A DNA stretch of 64,000 bases. Source: Fremontodendron californicum. Lineage: Eukaryota > Streptophyta > Magnoliopsida > Malvales > Malvaceae. Location: positions 9,429,134-9,493,133 of the forward strand of contig JAULJL010000032.1 of NCBI GenBank assembly GCA_030761205.1. Direction: 5' to 3'. Numbering within the stretch: position 1 is the stretch's first letter; each line of letters starts with the position of its first letter. The translations under genes and the position numbers were made by a program. This document shows, piece by piece, positions 55,451-64,000 of the stretch. The notes under the pieces are model-generated. The model had not been told where the DNA came from and did no database searches. It was given only the letters and a program-made list of their open reading frames with translations.

Positions 55451-56951
55451 TGATAACTCGTATAATTATATAGTTTTTAGTTATGTTTTATTATTGTTTT
55501 GTGTTAAATACGAGTTATTATTGCTTAGTCTACTTGTGTTTATGATCTTTTATATTTTTATGTAATTTGGTGTTTTTCACAAGTTTCTTTGAGTGATTTC
55601 AGATTACTAGAATTAAGGGCAAATCCAGTTCAGTTCCAGTTCCGACACCGTTTTCCATATCAGCTATATCTCGAGTTTCACTGAAGCAATAAGGCTGAAA
55701 CTTCTAGCCGTGCAAAGCTAAGAGGCATATCTATCTTTTTCATGTTTTACACTTCTTGAAACGGAGTCGTTTTCCCTAGCGAAATCGACCATCAAGTTGG
55801 CTGATGTGCAATGACGTCTGTGCTGACCTGTTTTCGTATTTTGCCCATATCTTCTTATCCACATCAGCAAATGAGCTGATTCCAACGGCTATGGATCCGT
55901 AACTGATAGGGGTATATTTTTCTAGAAGACAATTTTATCAGATCGAGCCTCCAACATTGACAAAATCGACCATCAAGCTGGCTGATCAGAATTGTCATAC
56001 AATATGACGAAAATTGTTAGAAAAATGCACCCACCTATTATACCTACCTTTGAAATTTGTAAAGCTTGTCTCTTGTCATTTAGCCCTCCAAAATGTGTAT
56101 AAATAGAGGGCCTTGGATGAGTATTGGGATACATTATACATTGGTAGGATATTAGCCTTTGTAGTAAAATTCTCTAAGTTTTCTTCTTCTTTCCTTTCTC
56201 TAGTTTTCTTTTTTTATTTACTTATGCTTCTTACATTTCTTTTCATTTTATTCATATCTAGTATGTGTTGCTAATCATATTGTTGAGGTGATGAGGTGAA
56301 GCTCTTGGTAAATGCTAAGGTTAGTCTCTTAAACATGAGCTAAAATGAATCATCATTTATAAACACTAGTATAGATAATATTTTCTTTTGGTTTAAAATC
56401 ATACTTGCAAAGTAGAGATCTTGATTCATTATTGACAATGAAAATGGCACAGTAAATGCTTGGTTTCATAACCTTGATTTGTTGTAGACATATACCTTGG
56501 CATAAGGAATGCTTGGACTCTTTTTGTGAGTTTTGAGGACACCAAATGAACATAATATCATATGCTATGGACGTTGGACAATTTGGACTGAATTGCTAAA
56601 CCTTCCGGTTGGAACCTCCCTTATGTGTGGATTTCAATTGTGTAATAAAACAAGATTAATCTTAGCATAACACCAAGAGTGGATTCTCTAACCTCAACAT
56701 CTTTTCTTATTGTTTTTTTTTATATCTTGTTTAATTGCTTTTATGTTATTTTGTTTATTTTGTTCTCTAATATCTTGTTTACTTTCTTTGTTATTGATTC
56801 CCTAATATCTTGTTTATTTTCTTTTTCTTATATATTTATAAACTTATACTTACTAATACGCTTCCCTGTGGTTCGACCTCGGACACCCGAGAATTTATTA
56901 CTTGAACATAACCTGCACTTGGGTTTACAACTCTTAATTGAGTTTCCATCA
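55451..56951 (+). repeat. Element C 3' LTR
   Basis: 1501 bp, equal in length to the 5' LTR and about 99.8% identical by eye. TATAAATA at 56098-56105. Confidence 0.95.
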
Positions 56952-57540
56952 TACTCCGAGACTTAGTTTAAGAGGGCGAGCATAAAAAGTCAAACTTAAA
57001 AAAGTCAACCCCAGAAAGTCAACCCCAAAAGGTCAACTACTAAAAAAAGTTAACCCACTTTCAAAATCAAGATTTGCAGTTCAAATGAAAAATGGCAAAA
57101 GAATTTTGATAATTCGCGGTCTACATCGAAAGATATGGAGTTCAGAAGTTGGGTTATGGAGATTCAGTAGAAAGAAAACCCTAATCCAAGAATTTGGGGA
57201 AAAGTGCTTAAACGATCGAATTGGTCAAAATTGAAAGTTCCAAATGAAAGATAAGCACTGACTACGGGAAATGGAGAAGCCACTTGAAAAAAAAACTGAA
57301 AGAAAAGTCAATCCGGGAGAAAACCGAGAATTAGTGTTTTTGGTGGATTTCGATGAAATTGGGAAGAATTACAGAAATGGCCCGAATCGATAGGAATAAA
57401 GCCCCTAATGGATGAGGAGTGATTAAAAAAGGATAGCCCAAGGCTTAGTTTGAAAAAAAATCTGGAAATCAGACTTGTTTGAGCAAAATCGGGTTTCGAA
57501 GGTAAAAGGGCAAAATTGGAAAATTTGAGAAAAATAGCAA

Positions 57541-58270
57541 ATGAACTCCAAAAATTCTGAAAATTTGAAAATCTAATTCTTAAATCATTTGGAAGAGATT
57601 GGTGAAAGAAAATCTTGATTCGGAGTTCGTTTGCAAAATTGCCAAATCCCGGGTCTCCTATGTAGAAATTCAAGAAGATAAATCTCGGAAAAATAGCAAA
57701 TGAACTCCAAATCTTATGAAAATTTGAAAATCTCATTTTTAAATTATTTTAAAGAGATTGGCGAAAGAAAATCTTGATTCAAAGTTCGTTTGCAAAATGG
57801 CCAAATCCCGGGTCTCCTATGCAGTAATTCAACAAGATAAATCCCGAAAAAATTGCAAATCAACTCCAAAAATTCTGAAAATTACCAAATCTGATTTTTA
57901 AATTATTTTTAAGAGATTGGAAAAATAAAATCTTTATTCGGAGTTCGTTTGCAAAATGACCAAATCCCGAGCTCCCTATGCAGTAATTCAAGCAGATAAA
58001 TCCCCAAAAATACCAAATGAGTTCCAAAAATTATGAAAACTTCTAGATCACACTTTTAAATTATTTGGAAGATATTGGTGAAGAAAAATCTTGATTTGGA
58101 ACTCGTATAAAAAATGGTAAAATTTAGGGCCATAAAAGGGCAATTTTGGAAGAAAAAATCCAAATAAATAGTACACAGACTCGGAAAAGTTTGAAAACTT
58201 CCAGAATTCAATTTTTTATTATTTTGAAAGTATTGAAAAAATAAAATTTTAATTTGGAGTCCGTTTGCCA
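57541..58270. repeat. 159-bp tandem repeat inside Ogre LTR 2, five units
   Basis: Unit starts (ATGAACTCC and variants) at 57541, 57700, 57859, 58017 and about 58174. Homologous to the four-unit array at 2443-3010; the extra unit lies in the middle. Confidence 0.85.
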
Positions 58271-59368
58271 TTTATTTGCATTCGGGAGGAAAAAATGTCA
58301 TTTTACCCAAGAAACCGAAAAGGGCTTTTCTTGCCTTTCAAAAAAATCAAACTTGGGTTGGAAGAAGGTGGGCTGGCCGACCAAGGCCCAAGGATGGGAA
58401 GGAGGATTCTGATTTTTTAATCAAGAGGCCAAAAATGAAGAGTTAGTGATTTTTTTATCAAGCCTTTGTAAATAAGTCACATGGACCAATGCATGAAGAG
58501 GGAGAGTGTCAACATAATGGCTTAAGATTCTTGAACAGCTGTAATTATGGACAGCTGATGGCCTAATCTAAGGGTGATAATTTCATGTTTTAAACATCTT
58601 GGATCATTTGCCCTTGGATGAAAATTGGTTGGAGGAAAAATGACAACATGCTAACGTAGAGAGAGGGGGGTTTCGGCCACTACAAGGATCCTTACTCTTT
58701 CATTTTCAGCACACTCTCATTTTTCTATTCTCTCTTGCTTTTGGCTGATTTTCTCTCCATTGTTGCAAATCAAAAAGAAATGTTTAGAAAAGAAATAAAT
58801 TTTCAAGAGAAAAAGCTTGAAAGATAGCTTCTAGAGGTTGCTTTTAGCACCATACTCATGCACTTTCTTTGATTTTCCATTCTTGATTTGCTGTTTTGAT
58901 TATTATTTTGGTGAGTTTCTTTTGATTTTTCTTTTTAAATAAGTGTTTTTAATGTTCTTCCATAGGTTCTTTCTTCATCTTTTCTTATAAAAACTCTTGA
59001 AATATTTTTTTTCTCTCCTTGGTTCTTTGACATGGCCGAATAGTCCATCATTTTTTTCCATTTTAGTTGCTATTTTGCTTTAATTTTTCATGTTATTTTT
59101 TATATTAAATAATTCTTGATGCTTTAAATTTTCTTCTACTACATATACTTGAAGCTTGTTTTAATTTGGTTGCTTGTTTATTTCCATTTATGAGTCTATT
59201 ATGATGTTCTTGCATTTTTTATTTTCTGTTCTCAAAATGTTTAAATTTGTTTATGTTTTATATTTTGTAATTCATGTGTTTGTGAAAATGCTTGTTAGTT
59301 TTCATACCTCTACTTTATATTTGCATGATTTGAGTGTTATGTTTTAGTTAACTATGTTAGTATATCAA

Positions 59369-59662
59369 GTGTTTGTGAAAATGCCATGCTCACTTGGAAC
59401 TTGAGGCCATTCGGCCACCTCATTTATTTTGGTTTGTGTGTGCATTTTTGTTATGTTAGTTGATAGGTTTGCATTCTCATGACAATTGATTGAGTATTTG
59501 GTTTAAGCATGCCTTGTGTTTGTGAAAATGCCATGCTCACTTGGAACTTGAGGCCATTCGGCCACCTCATTTATTTTGCTTTGTGTGTGCATTTTTGTTA
59601 TGTTAGCTGATAGGTTTGCATTCTCATGACATTTGATTGAGTATTTGGTTTAAGCATGCCTT
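59369..59662. repeat. 147-bp tandem duplication in Ogre LTR 2
   Basis: GTGTTTGTGAAAATGCCATG begins at 59369 and again at 59516, with GGCCATTCGGCCACCTC in both. LTR 1 has one copy (near 4036). Confidence 0.9.
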
Positions 59663-62015
59663 GTGTTTGTTTTATTGCCATGCATATTTTAGATGTTAGG
59701 ATTGGTTTGTTTTGCCATGCATATCATTGCATTTTAGACCTAGGTTGCATTAAATGCCATGCAAGTTCATTTAGGTCTAGGTCATTTTATTGATGCCATG
59801 CATTTTTCATGACATTTAGGTTTAAACTCATGCATTTCATGCATCATATTTGCTGTATTTTTCATGCATTTCATGTCATTGCCTCTTGACTTATGACTTA
59901 GGCCAATTAATGGTTCAAAGTCATGCTCTCTTGAGCATACTTGTGGAAAATTAAAGAGTTGTCAAATTGACTATTCTACCTTTGTGATTTTTTTTTTTAC
60001 TTAGCCAATTTTTGTCTAACTTTTCAAAAGTGCTAGCTACTGTTTGTGAGTCATTTAGAGAGTCTTAAATACTTTTACTTTGATTTTTAAATGATTTTAT
60101 CAAAGGCAAAAATGTGTTTTGGCAAAACAGTTTTTTCACCCAGTACTCGTACTTTACCGATTTTTCTGGGCAGTCATATTTAATAAGAAAATTAAGTTGA
60201 TTTTTTCTCGTGTATTTTTACATGTCTTGAGTCTCCACTATTTTTTTTAGATTTTTTAGAATTTTTAAAAATAGGGTGAAAATCGTGGATTAAAACTGGA
60301 CAGTGGAGTCAGAATTGAATTTGAAGGAAAATCATTTTTTTTGTTTTGGTAGTTTCTAAGCCTTTTTAGGAAGTTTAGCTACTGACTTAGGGTAGTTTCT
60401 AAGCCTTTTTAAACTCTAAAAATGATTTTTTAAGTCTCGGGTTTAGGGTGATCAAGTCCGGGATTTTAGACTTAGGAAATTAGAGCCATTTAAAAAAAGG
60501 GTTTAGCTATGTTTTTTATTTTTAATCTAAGCTTTTCAAAATTGTTTTCAAACAATCACAAAGTATTTTGGTTTTAGAATATTTAATTTGATATATTTTC
60601 CTAAGGTAGCCGGATATCTTTTTAGATATACGGATTTCCTTAATTAAAGGAAAAAAATACACTTTCTTGCATTTCATTTTCCATATTCATGCATTTTATA
60701 TAATATGTGATTTTTGCTATGATAATTTCTATGGTATTGTTATTATTTTGATTTATATTTTGACGTTATATTGTTTATTATATGGTTTTGAATATTTCAT
60801 GATATCCTATGCTTTTTATTTAGTTATTTTTTTGTCACATTATTTAGCATATACTATGTTCATGCATTATTATTTTCATTTTTATTTTCATGCATATTAT
60901 ATGATAGCATTATTTTATATTTCATGTAATTCAAATTATATGCCATATCATTTATATTTGCCATATCATTTAATTATTTCATTTCATATAGAATATATTA
61001 TGTTACCGAGGTCATTTCATTTCATGTAGAATATATTATATTACCTAGGTCATTTCATTTAGGATATATTATATCATTTAGGATATTTTATTTCATTTAG
61101 AATATATCATATGACTCAGGATATTATATTTCATATAGAATTTATCATGTTACCTAGGTCATTTCATTTCATTTAGAATATATCATATAACTTAGAATAT
61201 TTCATTTCATTTAAAATATGCTAAGACATTTAAACTATATCATATCATTTAGGTTACATTATATTATTTAGACTTTGCTATGTCATTTTATTTATGTCAT
61301 ACATATTAATATTCATATATTTTTAAATGTTTTCAAAAAGGTAATGATTTTCAATAAAATAAAGATATTCCAGAGTTAAAATAATTCATGAGTTCTTTGT
61401 CGGGTTTGCTGGGGAGGATATCATCAATTATCATTAATAACCGAATATCTTCTTTAAAATAAGAATGATTCGGAAAGTTTTCCAAACTAATAAAAATTTC
61501 TATATTTTGCCACGTTTGTTGGGGAATATAGGAAAATTTTGAATTTATAAATTCCGGATCTTTTTCAATTAAAAATGTAATTATTTTTCTTTAAATTGGG
61601 AATTAGCTTGAAATACTAAATTTAAAACCGACTTTTTACCAAGACTTAAGATAACACATGATTAATAAAGTACCATTTTATAGGGTCATTGTGGGGATGC
61701 TAATCCTTCCGCACACGTAACCGAGTCCCGAACCCGCTTCTTTGATTTCTCTGGTTTAAAACGCAGACTTGAAATTTGTTTTAAAAATGTTTTAATTAAT
61801 TTTAAAATATTTTATAAAACCAGTTTTAATAGATGGCCGATCACACCTAGCTAAAAAAGATTGGTAGCGACTCCATGTCTTTTTCAAGGTCATTTTCAAA
61901 ACCTTCATTTTTCTAGAGTAATTAAGTCGACTTTTCCTCGTTTTTTTTTAATGTCACGCTTAACGAATAATAAAGTCTTGCGATGAGACTTGTTATTTTT
62001 TAGGTTGCGACAGCT

Positions 62016-62033
62016 TGGCGACTCCACTGGGGA
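62016..62033 (+). other. Ogre-2 primer binding site
   Basis: TGGCGACTCCACTGGGGA, four bases after the LTR end. This matches the type of primer site known from Ogre/Tat elements (assigned to tRNA-Arg there); the tRNA identity is from memory of the family. Confidence 0.75.
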
Positions 62034-62989
62034 CTATTAGAGAATCAGGCCTAGAATTAGTCGTCTGTTATCAAAGTCTCGATTTTGTTGGTTTAATTGG
62101 TATTTAATTTTAATTCCCACATTTTTTAAGGACAATTTCGAAAATAATAAAATGTTTTTAATATGTCCATATTCATGTGCATACATATTATAATTGTTCT
62201 TTGGTTATTTTGGTGCATATATTCATATATTCATTTATTGATTAATTGATGGTTTATGTTATTTAATCTTGTTGGGGCATTTAGAATAAGGGATATAGAA
62301 TAGGTGGTGAAAGGTTTGTTATTTCTCCTCACACACTACACATGCATTTGCATATCATGAATCCTATACCCGGGTTTTGTCCTTTTAGGTGGGAGCAAAG
62401 TAACTAAGCCTTCGTGATTAACAATCCGCATGGGCTAGTGAAACACTTCCGGAATACTAAATTATCTAAGCCTTCGTGATTAACAATCTGCATGGGCTAG
62501 GGAAATAGACTCTAACGAATTGAACCCGCTTTTATCGGGGTGCCTTACTAGCCTTCACTGACGATAGTGAGGAACAATTCGGGGCTTTTTAGAACTAATT
62601 CACCTTCATATAGTAAACCTAGGCAAAGCCATGCTGAATTTCCAATTAGATATCCCGAAGTTAAGAACACATGGAGGAATATTTCCAATCCTTTTACCTT
62701 CTATTCTACTTTTCGAATAAGTTTATTTTTGAAAATCGGACAATGATGAACTTACATCACAATGCCCGTAAAAGTGTTGGTAATTCATCCCAGGGGTGTT
62801 ATAATGCCGAAATTTTGTTGGCATCCTCAGGGATATTTATTATTTTGAATTACACGTTTTTTTGTATTATTCGTATTTATTCCCGTTACTAATTCATTTT
62901 CATTTTGTTGTTGTTTTTTGCTTTTTGCATTCTTGTCATCATTTTTTGCACATGGAAAGTTATTGGTATCGGGATAATATTCAACCAAA
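62034..62989 (+). other. Ogre-2 leader with 62-bp-spaced direct repeat
   Basis: Non-coding. CTAAGCCTTCGTGATTAACA begins at 62404 and again at 62466, each ending in GCATGGGCTAG. A short open frame at 62671-62892 has no family features. Confidence 0.65.
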
Positions 62990-64000
62990 ATGGCTTTCAT
63001 GGAGGGTCAGAGTGTCTCAGTGGTCAAGAAGCATTTAGAGGTTAGGAAACAGTCCGAGAAAGGTCAGCAGGATAATGGGGATTGTTTGAAGATGGGATAT
63101 GTGTCAGCATTGCCAGCCGAGGTTGATCTTACTATCAAGAAAAATGATCTCCGAGAATTGATGGATATATGGAATCAGTGGAACATATCAGAAAAAGAAG
63201 CCTTCACTCAGACTTATGGGGACATAGCACTGCTAGCTCAGGTTAAGGTCAGTGGTGAGGTAATCCGGGCTATGGTGCAATTCTGGAATCCACTTATCGA
63301 TGTTTTACCTTCAACCGAGAGGATCTGACTCCAACCATAGAGGAATATTCGACCTTGCTGCATATTGAGAACGTTATTCCCGGTCGTATTTATTTGAAGG
63401 ATACAAAGACGCCGGGTTTCAAGAAAAAGGTGTCTAAAACTCTGGGAGTGGAAAGAAACTGGGTCGAAAGCCATGTTGTCCGAAAAGGGGTAAGCTACTG
63501 TATATCATGGGACATTTTACGGACTTTAACCCATAGCCATTCAAGCAAGGAGATAGTTAGGAATATTTTTGCTTTGGCTATCTATGGTTTAGTTATCTTC
63601 CCAAAGACATTAGGGCATGTGGATGTGGCGATATTTGATGTTTTCAAGAGGCTTGAGCAAAGGATAAACCCAGCCCATGCAATTATAGCAGAAACAATCC
63701 GATCCCTGAATTTCTGTAGACGGGAAGGAAAATGGCATTTTCTAGGTTGTATACAGCTCCTTTACATATGGGTTCAGAGCCATTTTTGTAAACAGGAGAA
63801 TTTCCCTCTTCGCTCATACTGGAAATCTTTTGCACCAATTGGTGAATTTCTTAAGAGGGATTGGCTTGAAAATAGGACTGAGAAACAATGGATTAACATA
63901 TTCTAGAATATCAGGGCTGAGATGATAATTTGGAGAGCTCCATGGATAGATCCTATGCCGACATTGTACAAGTGCGGAGATAAAACTTTTGTTCCATTAT
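62990..64000 (+). pseudogene. Ogre-2 ORF1 (DUF7745-type protein), broken, continues past window
   Basis: ATG 62990 starts MAFMEGQSVSVVKKHLEVRK. Next come LRELMDIWNQWNISEKEAFT, YGDIALLAQV and VQFWNP, then a one-base frame change near 63290. In the new frame: CFTFNREDLTPTIEEYSTLL, RNWVESHVVRKG, LAIYGLVIFPKTLGHVD, FCRREGKWHFLGCIQLLYIW, then TAG at 63904 and, still in frame, IIWRAPWIDPMP and LYKCGDKTFVPL to the window edge. This is the plant DUF7745 architecture seen in ORF1 of Ogre elements, upstream of gag; its function is unknown. One frameshift and one nonsense codon indicate this copy is inactive. Confidence 0.85.

Larger units (their letters stand above)
47603..56951 (+). mobile_element. 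Element C: young non-autonomous Athila-type retrotransposon with LOG and viral-NABP-like genes
   Basis: A complete 9349-bp insertion into an Ogre LTR, flanked by a perfect 5-bp TSD TACTC (47598-47602, 56952-56956). LTRs are 1501 bp each and nearly identical. PBS is tRNA-Asp type, PPT AAGTATGGGGGTG. Genes, all intact and in sense: gag-protease-integrase C-terminus fusion (49316-52054), a basic four-cysteine protein (52204-52740) and a LOG-type phosphoribohydrolase (53010-53657), then 1.8 kb of non-coding 3' region. It has no RT, RNase H or integrase core and must be copied by an autonomous relative. LTR start, PBS, hairpin repeats and 3' region tie it to elements A and, less closely, B. Confidence 0.95.
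56957..62012 (+). repeat. Ogre-2 LTR, remainder
   Basis: Resumes the LTR directly after the TSD (CGAGACTTAGTTTAAGAGGG) and ends GGTTGCGACA. Aligns with 1876-6405. Specific to this copy: an extra 159-bp unit, a ~95-bp block near 58440-58535, and a 147-bp tandem duplication. The 120-codon open frame at 60667-61029 is AT-rich LTR sequence, not a gene. Confidence 0.9.
47499..64000 (+). mobile_element. Ogre-like element 2: 5' LTR, PBS and first ORF
   Basis: LTR 47499-62012 (interrupted by element C at 47603-56951), PBS at 62016, leader, and a first ORF from 62990 that runs off the window. The LTR without the insertion is about 5.16 kb. Orientation and family agree with element 1 at the left edge. 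Confidence 0.85.

Noticed and set aside
56679..56966. 95-codon hydrophobic open frame in the element C 3' LTR (and its 5' LTR twin at 48831)
   Set aside because: T-rich U5 sequence that reads as Phe/Leu/Ile-rich by composition; the twin ends differ because they run across LTR boundaries.
60667..61029. 120-codon hydrophobic open frame
   Set aside because: Low-complexity AT-rich Ogre LTR sequence; the matching part of LTR 1 (5170-5530) does not keep the frame.
47499..62012. Treating 1772-6405 and 47499-62012 as the two LTRs of a single Ogre element
   Set aside because: Element 1 has a PPT on its left and copia on its right, while element 2 has a PBS on its right. As one element they would be in the wrong order (3' LTR left, 5' LTR right), so they are two elements.

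Overview
This is a stretch of plant nuclear DNA, AT-rich and built almost entirely from transposable elements nested inside one another. The element types (Ogre/Tat and Athila-type Ty3/gypsy, Tork-like Ty1/copia, a long-TIR Mutator-like element) and the captured host sequences (a cytokinin-activating LOG gene and an H2A.Z exon) point to a flowering plant, most likely a eudicot. I see no bacterial features, no rRNA or tRNA genes, no CRISPR array and no ordinary single-copy host gene.

Layout, left to right. 1-6405 is the 3' end of an Ogre-like element: tandem-repeat-rich 3' region, polypurine tract, 4.6 kb LTR. 6406-7310 is a truncated copia LTR. 7339-16881 is a MULE with about 570 bp inverted repeats, a decayed MuDR-type transposase, a converging GRF zinc-finger gene, and an H2A.Z exon fragment inside its TIRs; a solo gypsy LTR (family A) sits in the transposase. 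16965-17905 and 38976-40737 look like pieces of one Tat-lineage element (antisense extra ORF, minisatellite, integrase end) split by a copia element (Copia-1, about 17915-38975). Copia-1 itself was broken by family A (21138-28150), family B (28299-34467), an Ogre LTR fragment and a solo B LTR. 40738-42072 is a truncated B copy. 42074-47498 is Copia-2 on the minus strand. 47499-64000 is the 5' LTR and beginning of a second Ogre-like element, whose LTR is split by element C (47603-56951).

Element C is the most notable object. It is a young Athila-type LTR element: 1501 bp LTRs that differ by about three bases by eye, a perfect TACTC target duplication and a tRNA-Asp primer site. Its RT, RNase H and integrase core are gone. 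It keeps one open 912-codon frame that fuses gag and protease directly to the integrase C-terminus. Behind this lie two intact accessory genes. The first encodes a small basic protein with a four-cysteine finger, resembling the nucleic-acid-binding (silencing-suppressor) proteins of Betaflexiviridae-type plant RNA viruses. The second is an intronless, full-length LOG-type cytokinin riboside 5'-monophosphate phosphoribohydrolase. Both are preceded by a strong pyrimidine tract plus CAG, as if expressed from spliced subgenomic RNAs. This suggests a non-autonomous retrotransposon that carries a virus-like, host-manipulating cassette.

Elements A and C, and more distantly B, share LTR starts, primer site, 3' motifs and (A and C) a repeated small hairpin whose copy number varies. 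They are relatives in which protein-coding content was lost or swapped while cis-acting sequences persisted. Target-site duplications give the order of insertion for most of the stack.
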